Positions 50,070 to 61,484 of a stretch of DNA of 64,000 nucleotides are shown here, one piece after another. Each line of letters starts with the position of its first letter. The stretch's first letter is position 1. Both the position numbers and the translations under genes were made by a program. The stretch comes from Lepidostoma basale (taxonomy: Eukaryota > Arthropoda > Insecta > Trichoptera > Lepidostomatidae): NCBI GenBank assembly GCA_022606425.2, contig JAHDVF020001018.1:992001-1056000 (forward strand), given 5' to 3'. The notes below the pieces were generated by a model. That model saw nothing but the letters and a program-made list of their open reading frames with translations. It was not told the origin of the DNA and ran no database searches.

Positions 50070-51410
50070 CCAAATATAAACTTAAAAAGGTTTTTTACGT
50101 TTTTTATTTTATTTATTGAATTATTGTTACGCGATTTAATATTTACATCAATAATAATTGTATAGGCCCTACCTAATCTTGTCCGATTGATAACAGTATT
50201 TTAGTTTTATTTATTTATTATCGTGCAATAATTTTATTTTAGAACCAATAAAGCTGTTTTCGGTGTGAATGAATGTATTAGATGCCAGTAAAAAATGTCA
50301 ATTTGACAGAAGATTGTAGAAATCAATCATCCTAAGTACCTAGATATGATGAATTAAAAAGCTCATTTAAGTATTATTAATGTTTTCACATATTTGCATA
50401 AATAATGAACAGAGGAGGCCTTTGTCCTGGGTTGGGTGAGAATTGGCTAACGAAGAAAAATAATCAATCAGAAGAAGAAGAAGGAAAAGGGTCGGATCTG
50501 GTAGAACAAGTGGAATGAAAATAAATATGTATTATATAAAATAAAATACAAACATTCTTGTCATTATTCAGGTGCATATAATTATACAATAAATAATAAT
50601 GTATCTTTCTTCACAAATAAAACATTATTTATTTTATTTAGAAACTGTAATCAAATGAAACAGAAAACAAATATATATATTTTATGAACATTATTTATAA
50701 ACATATTATTTAATGTGTGCATGATAACGCCATCTATATGTGAACACATACAAATAAGTTATGACATGAAAAAATCGAGATGTCGCTATTGTTCCATTTT
50801 GATTCTCCCTCAAATTTACGTTACGTTACAATAAAATTAAATATTTCGTACCTTACAAAAATGATTTTAAAAAGGAACAAAACGTTTCATTGTTTCAAGC
50901 GAGGTGAGATACGTTCTTATAAGATAAATTACATTTTATTGTATTGCTATTTCTTTATTAAACCTTTGGCTTAATTAATCCATGGCTGTTTTTCCCACAG
51001 CCTCCACATCCGTCGAGTCGAGTTAAAGCTTTCTCAACACTGGATCTTGGATTATTTGCTCAACTTCCTTCACGTTTTTTTCAGTGATCGCTTTCCACGT
51101 AGTTATGTCTTGAGAAGGTCATTAAATATAATTTTCTCGAGCAATCTAAAGACGTGACTTAGCCACCGCAAATGATTTCTCTATTTTAATAGGGCTTTCG
51201 CCAAGGACTGGCGGATTGTTTAAATTTATACTCATCCTTCCGTAAAACTATTATAAATCTACAGACATTGTTTAGGTCGATTTTATCGTTTTAATATCAC
51301 CGTTCAGTACCTTTCGAAATTATCAGACCGCTAAAAGAATAAACAATAAAAAAAATATTCGTGTAAAATGTATTATTTTTGTGGGTAGTTTATTTAAAAA
51401 AAAAGCAAAA
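50070..51410. other. No gene supported
   Basis: AT-rich. 50985-51250 is GC-richer and, on the minus strand, contains a broken TWKAITEKNVKEVEQIIQ frame that may be an old transposon ORF; it is not recognised. Confidence 0.35.
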
Positions 51411-51414
51411 TAAC

Positions 51415-51846
51415 AATTTTGAAATATTATCATATAGGAAACCAAAAGGATATCTCCAGACTCCAAAGACAACCAAATAAAATAATAAAATTATCATATA
51501 ACATTAACTACCTTACCCCAACCATACAAGTTTACAGACAAACAAAACAAATGGACATATCAGACCTGACCAAATATGAGACCTTCAAAAATGTACACAT
51601 AGTGACCATGGAAAAGACAACAGACAGCAGCTACAAATTAACTAAAAATTCAGACATACACAGACACTGGACCAGGAACTGTGACAGATATCACTTACCG
51701 AATGCACGAACTAAGACAGGACAATCAAGGATATTGAACAATGGACTGAAACTTTACAATGAACTACCAAAAGACACAAGGAGTCGCACTACAATTCAAT
51801 ATAAAATATATCTGAAACAATACACAATTAATAGTAAGATCTAAAA
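51415..51846 (+). mobile_element. LINE-F: jockey/CR1-like RT C-terminus
   Basis: A 141-codon open frame: SRLQRQPNKIIKLSYNINYL ..., HRHWTRNCDRYHLPNARTKT, GQSRILNNGLKLYNELPKDT, RSRTTIQYKIYLKQY-stop. The H-x-TR-x-x-Y-x-LP ... G-x-x-LYN-x-LP pattern is the usual end of jockey/CR1-type RTs. An AT-rich A-run tail follows. Confidence 0.6.
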
Positions 51847-51849
51847 ATG

Positions 51850-52325
51850 TATCCATATAACCCAATTGTTTTTTTTTTTAAATACATTAAATAAAAAATA
51901 AAATAAAAACATAAAAAAAGCTAAACATTCCGAATCATAACTCAATAGCATAAGTTGAAACTTGAAGCCAATAATAACATTATATACTCGTACCCTTGAG
52001 TAACTTTCGATTGATACATTTCTACTTTCTTTACATAGAAAGTGTACCTAATTTAAGTTAATTAATAGACTTAACTATGTATGTAATTCTAATTGACTGT
52101 TCACAGAAACATTAGTAATCGTTAGCAACCGGTATTTCTACATAATAGAACTGTGGTTAATATCGATATTATTAAAGATTAAATCTCCTCGTTCTGATAA
52201 AATTACACTAAATGTTAACAAGAGTGAAAGACGTTTACATTATTATGTCTTAATGATAATTGTTGATTATAATAATAAACTAGTTATTTAATGCGTAATA
52301 TGATCACTGAATCTGTCATATTGAT
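51850..52325. other. No recognised feature
   Basis: Anonymous AT-rich sequence. Confidence 0.4.
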
Positions 52326-52329
52326 AATG

Positions 52330-52518
52330 TTTATTGATATAAAACTCCGTTTTAAATAATTAATATGAATAAAAAATATACGTTTTCTAGAAATTACGTT
52401 ATACTTTATAGGAATTATAACATATGCTCTCGCCATGTTAAAGTATTATTAAAACATTTGATAATACCTTTATAAGACAAACATGGGATTTCCATAAAAT
52501 AAAATAAAACTTCTAGAA
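52330..52518. repeat. TTCTAGAA palindromic repeat, diverged
   Basis: TAAAACTCCGTTTTAAATAA flank, TTTTCTAGAAATTACGTTAT arm, AACATTTGATAATACCTTTA, TAAAATAAAACTTCTAGAA right arm. The GAAACATGTC is mutated to CAAACATGGG. Confidence 0.5.
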
Positions 52519-52519
52519 T

Positions 52520-53090
52520 CTTAAATCAAATCAAATCAAATCAGTTTATTTCATCAATAGATATTACAAAACTAAGGTTTAAGGCATCTATTGAGAACAG
52601 GTAAAATAATATGTTGTATATAGTAGGTATACTACCAGAAACGCATGAGAGATGGTTCGACATTAGTAAGACAAGATACTCTCCAAAATCAAGAGTATTT
52701 GCCTTCTGAACGTACTTTCACTAATGTGAAAGACGTCGATCTCGGAGGAGACCGCGTTCAGCAGATTAATTGCTCTTGCCACCGATGTCACCAGAGGCAG
52801 GCTGGTTCGAGCGGCGGTAGGTAAAACACTCTATGTTGTCAATGTCAGAGATATCTATCTGTTCTCGAAATATCCCCTGAGTAATCTAAAGAAATGGGTT
52901 ACGAGATACCCATATCTTCGAAGCACCAGAGAGTTGGTCCCAAGCATTCCAAAAGAAATGCCGTGAGATAGAGCCACGGATAGCTACCATATTCCCTCAT
53001 ATAGAGATACCTCAGAAACGTCGCTTCGTCAGAACTTCATATCATAGAACCATTTCCGAGTCTGCTCCGAACCAATCCGTTAATTACTGA
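52520..53090 (-). mobile_element. LINE-G 3' fragment (antisense)
   Basis: (AAATC)n at 52521-52542 is the 3' tail. The minus strand then reads RTSLPLVTSVARAINLLNAV, SSEIDVFHISESTFRRQI, and further upstream VLRRYGYLVTHF. Several stops. Related to 5735-6130 and 2383-3090. Confidence 0.7.
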
Positions 53091-53094
53091 TGTG

Positions 53095-53535
53095 GAAGGC
53101 AACGAGAAACTACCACATAAAAAAGGTCCAATTGCCATTCCAAGAACCAGAGAAGATGTTAATAGACTTTGCTGCAAACAAATCCCTAGAAATGAAACAT
53201 TAAAAAAATACTGTTTGTGTCATTTTCATCTTTATTTAATAGTTATCATAATATTGAAAAACACTTCAAATTTTGTATCATCATAGCCTTATATTTCGCG
53301 ATACACATATTTTTAAAGCTCATTTTGTATAAACAATTGAAATTGAAAATGGTTCATAAATATACAATGTATTTTTTCTTTCATTATACCAACACTTTAT
53401 TTTTTTTACATACAAATGCGACAGTCCATTTTCGCAAGATTAATAGGTACCTGGATCCTAATAAGAACTTAAAATATTATTTTAAAAATACCAAAATATT
53501 TCTAATATCAAATAATAAAACGTTCGAAAAGAAGC
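53095..53535. other. No recognised feature
   Basis: Anonymous; the open plus frame at 53217-53597 is low-complexity AT-rich and not gene-like. Confidence 0.35.
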
Positions 53536-53539
53536 ATGT

Positions 53540-54162
53540 TTACAAGAGACGGAAAAATGGAGAAAGACATCGAAAGAAGGGTTGGTGCTGGGAATAAAAT
53601 AAATGGCGCACTCAGTCATTACAGCAAATAGAAATACCTATATCCACAGAAGCAAAGATGGCAGTACACAATGGAGTTCTAGTGCCAACTCTCATGTATG
53701 GAAGTGAATCTTGGAGCTGGCAAAAGAAGGATGAAAGCAGGATAAACGCCATAGAAATGAGATCACTAAGAAGAATGTGCGGGAAAACGTTGTATGATAG
53801 AATACCGATCGATGAGATAAGAAAGAAATGTGAGGCAGATGACTGCATCATGGATAAAATTAAAAAAGGATCCCTGAGATGGTTTGGATATATGGAACGA
53901 ATGGATGAGAGTAGAATGGTTAAAAAGTTGTACACAAGCAGCGTGAGTGGAAAAAGATGCCGAGGACGACCAAGGAAAACATGGCATGACCAAAATTATC
54001 AATTAGTAAAAGGCGGTCACTTTCGAAGTCGGAATAATCGACGTGCGTGCATGGTACGATGTATGAATGTAGAGGAAACCCGAGAGGTATGGCAAGATAG
54101 AGCATTGTGGCGATCCATCCTCTCTGCCTACCCCTCCGGCGAAATGGCGTGATGCTTAGTTA
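53540..54162 (+). mobile_element. LINE-A 3' fragment, KKLYTSSVSG subfamily
   Basis: Begins GEKDIERRVGAGNKINGAL-like, then after a frameshift a 164-codon open frame, MAVHNGVLVPTLMYGSESWS to LWRSILSAYPSGEMA, and TTAGTTAG. The subfamily (MCGKTLYDRIP, SSVSGKRCRGRPRKTWHDQ) is distinct from the 48.5-kb copy. Confidence 0.85.
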
Positions 54163-54169
54163 GTTGTTT

Positions 54170-54825
54170 TCGAAAAAAAATATTATAACATCTGGCCAAA
54201 CTGACCACATTCACTATTTAATTTGTTTAATTATTTGTTTTGCATATTTTTAATTACACTGCTGAAGGATTTCTGTGTCCCAAAACATGTCTGTAATTTT
54301 ATTTTATTTTATTAATATTTTTTAAAAATGTGTTTTTACAAAGAAATAAAAAATTATATAAATATTTGTATTTATTACTTTTACTTTTTTATCTACGTAT
54401 CTTATACACTTAAGTATTCAACTCCAATTTTCTGGAATGCTTTACTAAGGCACTGAGTAAATTTATATGTTTGTTTGTGTTGTTTTTCTTGAAGATATTT
54501 AGCTCACAAATATACCTTTTTACTCCGTGTTCCCTTATTTATTGAATGGGTGGGGTGAAATATTAGGGTGACTGTGAGTCGGGCTCCCTTGGTGTATAAA
54601 ACATGAGTTCAAACGTACTCTTACACATTTAAACGCACACATGCGCAAACTAGATTGGTTACGTGTGGGGGAGATAGGAATAAAAAAACTATTATAAGTT
54701 AGTAAGTGTAACAGATAAAGTACACCGTAATACCAAATATCAAATTTATTAAGCTAAGTAAGCTCTATTGGATGCGAAAGGCACAAGTCTGGAATATGTG
54801 GAGAAGTATGGAGGGCTATGTCCAG
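54170..54825. other. AT-rich with one ACATGT motif
   Basis: 54260-54295 reads CTGCTGAAGGATTTCTGTGT, CCCAAAACATGTCTG, a diverged ACATGT-type motif. At 54790-54830 a LINE 3' signature (GAGAAGTATGGAGGGCTATG) leads into the next LINE-A. Confidence 0.45.
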
Positions 54826-54827
54826 CA

Positions 54828-55268
54828 GTGGAAGCATGGAATTGGCAAAAGAAGAATAAAAGTAGAATAAATGCAGTATAAATGAGATCTTTTTGATGAA
54901 TGTGTAGAAAAACTGTGTTTGATAGAATGAAAATAAAGAAGTGAATATGAATGAAAGTGTTATGAACAAAATATGGAAAGGAACATTAGGATGGTTTGGA
55001 CACGTAAAAAGAATTAATGAAGAAAAAATGTTTTAAATAGTGTATGTTAACGATGTTAATGGAACTAGAAATAGAGGAAGACCCAGGAAAAACAAATTAA
55101 ATTTGTTATGTCGGCCACGTGAGGAGTCGGAGAAATCGACGTGCGTGCATGACACGACGTATGAATGTTGAGGAAGCGAGAAGTATGTCAGTAAAAAATA
55201 AGCGTGTGGCAGTCCATTATTTTTGCCTACCCCTTCGGAGATGTCATAATTAGTTAGTTAGTTAGTTA
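54828..55268 (+). mobile_element. LINE-A fragment, decayed
   Basis: GCATGGAATTGGCAAAAGAA to (TTAG)n, with deletions and stops throughout; GRPRKTW and RACMTRRMN regions are still readable. Confidence 0.7.
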
Positions 55269-55269
55269 G

Positions 55270-55690
55270 TATTGCACTATTTATTTATGCAATTTTGGTT
55301 TTTACAATAAATACAATATCAGGAAATAGTGGAATGCAGGAAGGCATGGATATGCAATAGTAAAAACGGCCATCACAAAAGGACTATTAACTCGCAATGA
55401 GCATGCGCAACCATTTTAGTTGCCATAACAACATTCTAGGTACAATATCTGCACAAAAAATTCTTCACCGCAATCTTGAGAGAAATAGTTGTTATATACT
55501 CATAAGAAATTGCGCATAATTTACGAGTCAACTATAAACATCAAGAGATATATTTATTTCAAACTAATTAGAGATTATGTAGAGTGCGAAAATTGCCTCC
55601 CTAGAACAGGTAACCTAAGTTGGGAGGTATTAAAACCATGTACTTAGTAAATCATTAATAAATAAGGATTGTCTAACATTAAATAAATAA
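55270..55690. other. No recognised feature
   Basis: Anonymous. Confidence 0.35.
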
Positions 55691-55694
55691 AAAC

Positions 55695-55835
55695 TGCATC
55701 ATTACCTTAGAAGGGCGAAACATGTCATACATAAACATTATAATAAAACTCCTTGAAAACTATCGTTTTTTCATACATATTAATAATTAAATATGGAGTT
55801 TTACATCATTGTTCAAGAAACAATAAATAAAAATT
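55695..55835 (+). repeat. TTCTAGAA palindromic repeat, right arm only
   Basis: GCATCATTACCTTAGAAGGG, CGAAACATGTCATACATAAA, ...AATATGGAGTTTTACATCAT, TGTTCAAGAAACAATAAATA. The GAAACATGTC core is intact here. Confidence 0.55.
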
Positions 55836-55914
55836 GAATTGTTATTATTTTTTTAAAGACTAACTGCAGGATTTGAATCAATGGCATTAGAATTTATTTA
55901 ACTATCTTCAATAT

Positions 55915-56038
55915 CAGAAAATAGCTTATTATTATGAAGAAAGAATCTGGTCTGTCCAGGTTTGAACCTGGACACAGATACGCTTGACTCCTGAATCAGG
56001 AGTCCCTATATCACCACCCGATTGCATTATCAAAATTT
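55915..56038 (-). repeat. SINE-A copy
   Basis: On the minus strand, GGTGGTGATATAGGGACTCC, then GGTTCAAACCTGGAC box B and TTCATAATAATAAGC body. Confidence 0.6.
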
Positions 56039-56054
56039 AAACGTGGCTAGGTTT

Positions 56055-56600
56055 TTTAACCTATCCAAAAAAGCTAGAATGGCAGTGCACAATGGTGTTC
56101 TTCTACCGACCCTTATGTATGGAAGCGAAGTATGGAACTAGCAAAAGAAGGATGAAAGTAGAATAAATGCAGTAGAAATGAGATCTCTTAGACGAATGTG
56201 TGGATACTCTGTGTATGATAGAGTTTCGAATGAAAATATAAGAAGTGAATGCGGTGCGAATGATGGTGTCATAAACAAAATAATGAAAGGATCATTAAGA
56301 TGGTTTGGACATATGGAAAGAATGAATGAAGAAAGAATGGTAAAAAAATTATATGTTAATGATGTAAATGGAACCAGAAATGGAGGAAGACCGAGGAAAA
56401 CGTGGCACGATCAAATAAATCAAATATTGAATGTCGGCCATGTGAGGAGTCAGAGAAATCGACGCGCGTGCATGACACGATGTATGAATGTTGAGGAAGC
56501 GAGAGAAATATGTCAGGAAAGAAAAGTGTGGCAGTCCATTCTTTCTGCCTACCCCTTCGGGGAGACGGCGTGATGGTTAGTTAGTTAGTTAATTAGTTAC
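56055..56600 (+). mobile_element. LINE-A 3' fragment, young copy
   Basis: Starts LSKKARMAVHNGVLLPTLMY, one in-frame stop (SEVWN-stop), then 131 open codons, MRSLRRMCGYSVYDRVSNEN to LSAYPFGETA, and (TTAG)n. Sister of the 48.55-kb copy. Confidence 0.85.
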
Positions 56601-56604
56601 TTTT

Positions 56605-56960
56605 AAACGTGGCTAACCACAAGGGCAAGCTAAATGATAGAGATTAAGCCACTTTAGGGTCATCCCTACGATAAATTATTATGACAAAAGACTTACCATT
56701 GGCACGAAGAAAAAGAATCTAACCAACGTAGGAATCGAAGGCCAAATAAAGTAAGCGAGTAGATTCTCCATATTAATGATTATTCATAGTGCGAAGCCGA
56801 CTTCATTGCCGAATATGTGAACCCCAAGGCAGAACTTTTCTATAAATGGTCTCTAGCGAAGGTTACAGGGATAGAATAAATTAAAAACAATTAATAGCCT
56901 TACTGCTAATGCTGCATTTCAATTCGGTAACCTTACACACGAGTTGTTGAAATAAAAATG
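56605..56960. other. No recognised feature
   Basis: Anonymous. Confidence 0.35.
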
Positions 56961-56964
56961 ATAA

Positions 56965-57465
56965 GTTGTAAGTGAAGCTTGGAGTTAGCAGAAGAAGGAT
57001 GAAAGTAGGATAAATGCCGTAGAAATTAGGTCACTAAGAAGGATGTGCCGAAAAACAATGTATGATAGAATATCTAATGATGAAATAAGAAAGGAATGTA
57101 AAGCGGATGAATGCGTGATAAATAAAATTAAGAGAGGGTCGCTAAGATGGTTTGGATATATGGAACGAATGGATGAGGGAAGAATGGTTAAAAATATATA
57201 TACAAGTAGTGTGAATGGAAAAAGAAGCCGAGGAAGGTCAAGGAAGACATGGCATGACCAAATTAATCAATTACTGAAAGGCGGCCATGTTCAAAGTAGG
57301 AACAATCGACGAGCGTGCATGTCACGATGTGTGAATGTAGAAGATGCGCAAGAGTTATGTCAGGATAGAACAATGTGGCGATCCATCCTTTCTGCCTACC
57401 CCTCCGGGGAAACGGCGTGATGGTTAGTTAGTTAGTTAGTTAGTTAGTCAGTTAGTTAGTTAATT
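56965..57465 (+). mobile_element. LINE-A 3' fragment with long (TTAG)n tail
   Basis: A 125-codon open frame, MCRKTMYDRISNDEIRKECK to [10 protein letters not shown], followed by about nine TTAG units. Same subfamily as 53540-54162. Confidence 0.85.
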
Positions 57466-57477
57466 TAATTTAACTCT

Positions 57478-58048
57478 ATAGATGGGCGAGTAGAGAAGGA
57501 TATTGAAAGAAGGGTTGGGGCAGGCAACAAAATGAATGGTGCACTTAAAGTTGTCATCGCAAACAAAAACCTATCCAAAAAAGCTAAAATGGGCAGTGTC
57601 CAATCGTGTTCTTGTACCGACCATTATGCATGGAAGCGAAGCATGGAACTGGCAAAAGAATGATGAAAGTAGAATAAAAGCAGTAGAAATGAGATCTCTT
57701 AGTTGAATGTATGGATAATCTGTGTATGATAGAATGAAAATATAAGAAGTAAATTATGATGTTATGAACCAAATAATGAAAGGATCATTTAGATGGTTCG
57801 GACACATGGAAAGAATGAATGAAGAAAGAATGGTAAAAAATATTATATATGTGTCAACGATGTAAATGGAACTATAAATAGAGGAAGACCGAGAAAAACG
57901 TGGCACGATCAAATTAAGCAAATATTGAATGTCGGCCACGTGAGGAGTCAGAGAAACGACGCGCGTGCATTACACGATGTATGAATGTTGAGGAAGCGAG
58001 AGAAATATGTCAGGATAGAAAAGTGTGGCTGTCTATTCTTTCTGGTTA
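57478..58048 (+). mobile_element. LINE-A fragment, decayed
   Basis: Starts GASREGY.RRVGAGNKMNGAL-like at 57485, passes through MYGSEAWNWQKNDESRIKAV with frameshifts, ends at CTATTCTTTCTGGTTAGTTC after loss of the GETA segment. It follows immediately on the previous copy. Confidence 0.75.
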
Positions 58049-58182
58049 GTTCGTTTCTACATATGATAAGTTTTATTTAATACAGTTTTATGTAATAATC
58101 AAATCGAGACAATACACCATACTAAGTACGAGTACACATACGTAGAGGTTTGATAATAAAAATGTTTACTGCTGGATGTCTT

Positions 58183-58575
58183 CTTCTCTGGTTTCAATCC
58201 TGGGATCTGTTTGCAGCAATTTCCTCTATTATTCTCTTCCATTCTTCCCTGTCTTGTGCGGCTCTTTTGAAATCTGCATATGATGAGCAGCGCACGTCCA
58301 CCATCAGGTCCTCCAGGTACTCTCGGCGTGGGCGTCCCCTAGAGTTTGTCCCCTCGATCATACCCTCCATTATGGCATGCAAGAGACCTTCTTGACGTAT
58401 TACATGGCCGATCCATCTTGCACGCCTTTCGGACAAGGTCCTGAGGAGGTGCCTTCCTCCTTCAATTCCTTGAAGAACTTCCTCATTCGTGATGTGGTCT
58501 CTCCTGGAAATTCCAAAGAGTCTTCTATAGGACCACATCTCAAAAGCCTCTAGTCTCCGCTTATCCAAAAAAAGT
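58183..58575 (-). mobile_element. LINE-E RT C-terminal fragment
   Basis: A 124-codon open minus frame: DKRRLEAFEMWSYRRLFGIS, RRDHITNEEVLQGI, SERRARWIGHVIRQEGLLHA, IMEGMIEGTNSRGRPRREYL, EDLMV...REEWKRIIEEIAANRS. A non-LTR RT post-domain and the only copy of this family here. Confidence 0.75.
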
Positions 58576-58579
58576 CTGA

Positions 58580-59030
58580 TTTCGGTATTGGGTATTTTGT
58601 CCTTCAGACTTATGGCATATAAATTAAATAAAAAAAAATCTGAGTTTTACAAAAAAAAATTGTTTAAATTAATATAAAACGAAACCCCACTGAACAACCA
58701 AATAAAGTTGACGAATTTCTTATTGGTACATTCACTAAGTTTTGGATTCCTATTTAAAAAAAAATTTAAAAACGTCGAATTTTTTTAATTATCATTTTCA
58801 TTATTCACAAGCATGTTGCAGGGTACGGACGATTTCCTCCGTGTAGAAATTTTAATAATTTTTTTTTATGTATTCGAATTCTATTTTGAATTCAAAATCC
58901 CGTTTTCAAACACAATTTGATAATGTGCAGTAAAGTCGATTTAGAATAAAATAAAGATTTTTGGATAATATTAACTGCAGGGAATACAAGAACAGTTTAT
59001 CAGTGACAACTACACTCACATAAGTGTTCT
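58580..59030. other. No recognised feature
   Basis: Anonymous AT-rich sequence. Confidence 0.35.
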
Positions 59031-59034
59031 GTTT

Positions 59035-59240
59035 GATGTGGAAATGAGCATTCATCCATTTTTCATTGAAAATAAAGTCGGTGCCACAGTTACCATCAAT
59101 ATGGCTCAATATTGTACAATTGTTTAAGACCCGCTGTGCTCATCATCCAAAACTGTGGTTCCAACAAGATAGGGCCACAGTACATACCGTCAAAGACACA
59201 ATGGCTCTGTTATGAAACATCATAAAGGTCATTTGCGCCA
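59035..59240 (+). mobile_element. mariner-like transposase fragment (second Asp)
   Basis: GATVTINMAQYCTIV-stop, then after a frameshift LWFQQDRATVHTVKDTMALL-stop. WFQQDGATAHT is the segment holding the second catalytic Asp of mariner-type DDE transposases. Frame-broken; no TIR located. Confidence 0.65.
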
Positions 59241-59244
59241 GCTT

Positions 59245-59475
59245 TTACATAAATGAAATACTCTAGATAATTATATATAATATCACGTTGAATACAGTCT
59301 AAAGAATTTTAAGAATGTCAATATACAAAATCGTCGGTAGTTTTATCTTAATTTTACTAACGTTTAGAATTAACTAATTTCTTTAAGCAAAAACATTTTC
59401 TTTTAAATATTGTTCTTACAGAGAGAAATATATCTATTAACATAGTAACTAAATTATTATCTTAGAATAATTCTT
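59245..59475. other. No recognised feature
   Basis: Anonymous. Confidence 0.35.
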
Positions 59476-59476
59476 G

Positions 59477-59595
59477 GTGTTCTAGGGGACAGAATGCTTG
59501 ATTCCTGATCCATGGGACTTGGGTTCAAGCCTGGACACGCCCTGATTCCACCATCATAGTAATGAACAACCCGCATTGGAGATTGTATAATAATT
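59477..59595 (+). repeat. SINE-A copy
   Basis: GGTGTTCTAGGGGACAGAAT, GATTCCTGATCCATGGGAC, box B GGGTTCAAGCCTGGAC, CATCATAGTAATGAACAACC. Confidence 0.65.
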
Positions 59596-59599
59596 TATA

Positions 59600-60120
59600 T
59601 TTATATATTTGAATCGTAAGTCTTAAAATATTATGAATTAATTCATTAGAATTTAATTTTCAGTATGTTCGATACGTTGAATTGAGATTTAGCTTTTTAC
59701 GAAAGAGCTGGAAATAAAACGATATATTCAAATTTTAGATAGAATTATTACAATATATATATGTTTTTACACATTAAAAACTCAAAACATTTAAAGAGTA
59801 TTATATTCTTAGTAAAAAAATTTAATTCAATCCCCTTTTTTGTAAATATCATATCAATTTTCAGATAAAATTCTTATACACAAGTTTATGATATTTGAAA
59901 ATTTTACAAATGTGTGTGTTTTAAATGGTTTTGGTATATTTTGTCTTTTAAAATCAATAAACTTATAAATCGCTACGAAATGTGTATATTTCACATAATT
60001 GACTTGCATTCTGTATGAGAAAAAATATTAATTAAACAATCTTATGTGTAACCTTTCTATAATAACCTATATATAATCGTGAATATAATATAATGTATGA
60101 TAAGTCATAACACAAATATT
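59600..60120. other. No recognised feature
   Basis: AT-rich anonymous sequence upstream of the 60.3-kb GC-rich block. Confidence 0.4.
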
Positions 60121-60249
60121 TTTTATCATTTAATCCTATTCATTTCCCCCTTGCATTGTCCTCTACAAGTCGAAAGAAATAAACTTGAACGTGCGTCAGT
60201 ACTGTTATATTTGATTGCAGTCAGACGGCCATGCAACGTTACGCGGAAC

Positions 60250-60814
60250 AAACCACCGAATATCGATCCTCCCCAGCAAGTCAGGGGAGGGATGACTCCC
60301 TCTAAGGACCACTGAACTGGGGATCCAAATCGGGAAGAGCAATATACGGGCAACACGCAAAAAGTTATCCCCCTATCCCGCGGTACTAGCCCGCTCCCGG
60401 TACCGCGACGCGCATGGAACATTCATTCCACTAAGTGCCCCGCGCTATCCGGACGCTAGTCGTGCCTAACCTTTTCACTATGCAGCCGTTCAGACATCTT
60501 GTTGGCGCGAGGGTGTGATTCCAAATTTAAACGGAGCACAGGCATTAGCGAGCGAATCATTTGAAAAATAACAAGTGACGATCGGTGTGTTCGGCGGGAA
60601 ATACATATTTATCTGTCAAAAGCGAATAAAACATCGAGAAAGTGATATTTCCAGGTGACTTAACGAGGCCTACGTCCATTATCCTCGGGAGTGCTAGTGA
60701 ATATTTGATTCAATGAGTTAATTTTATTAGATGACGTCGAGGATACGCCGCTCCTGCGTCCTTTCTTCACCAATTGCGGTGATTTGTGGTTATTGAACGA
60801 GTGTATCGAGGAAA
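60250..60814 (+). promoter_or_regulatory. GC-rich promoter and 5' UTR candidate
   Basis: A CpG-containing block (GCGCGAGGG, ACCGCGACGCGC, CCGCTCCTGCG) in AT-rich surroundings, ending at an ATG with a consensus splice donor nine bases later. There is no long ORF in it, as expected for promoter plus UTR. The start site cannot be fixed by eye. Confidence 0.5.
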
Positions 60815-60824
60815 ATGTCTATCG
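60815..60824 (+). CDS. First coding exon of an unidentified gene (MSI-)
   Basis: GAGGAAAATGTCTATCG is followed by GTAAGT at 60825. The ATG has A-rich upstream context and gives M-S-I plus one base, a short first coding exon of a kind common in large insect genes. No second exon was recognised in the remaining 3.2 kb, so the gene continues past the window. The product cannot be named. Confidence 0.45.
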
Positions 60825-60829
60825 GTAAG

Positions 60830-61480
60830 TAGAACGTGTTTTTGCAAATATTTGAATCGTTGATAGTGTCATGTGTACACAGTGGCGCATTTGTTTTTCA
60901 TTGCTTTATCCACTTTTCCTCGACATCACGTACCTTCATTTGTTTTGTTTATCGCACGGCAAATACGGGTTTAATTCTTTTATCTTGTCGCTTTTTCGCT
61001 ATTATCTGGGTACAGTTGCAATGCTGTGTAAAACACTACCAATTGCATGACATACCTGTATATAAAAAAATATACTAATAAGACTCACAAGGCAACATAA
61101 AAATAGTGTTTAATAAAACTAGGCTACGTTCATCGATTGGTTGAACTCAGTATCAAAAATTTACATTATAATTGAAAATCGACTGTTCTATTTTTAAACA
61201 TTCATATTTAACAGTGCATATTTAACAAATTTTCTTTCTTCGTCAGATAATTCTTTCACATAATTCTAATAAAGTAAGCTTCAAATGTACAATACAAAAA
61301 CATTATCAGATGTTGCTTAAGCTATGATATAAAATACAAAATACTGTTTTTATACGTTTTATAATGAAACGACCTTAAAGAAATCGATTCGATAGTTAAA
61401 AATTGTTATCGTTATAATTTTTTTTTTTTTCAAATTCTAACAATTTAAATATTTACATGAATTGATAATCGCCAGTAACT
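60830..61480. other. Probable intron 1 of the 60.8-kb gene
   Basis: AT-rich, no exon recognised. Confidence 0.4.
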
Positions 61481-61484
61481 TGTA

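Noticed and set aside
50985..51250. Possible host exon on the minus strand
   Set aside because: The frame contains several stops and no splice-bounded piece; more likely an old unidentified transposon.
53217..53597. 126-codon plus-strand frame
   Set aside because: Composition is that of AT-rich noncoding DNA (F/K/Y/N-rich) and it ends in LINE-A sequence.
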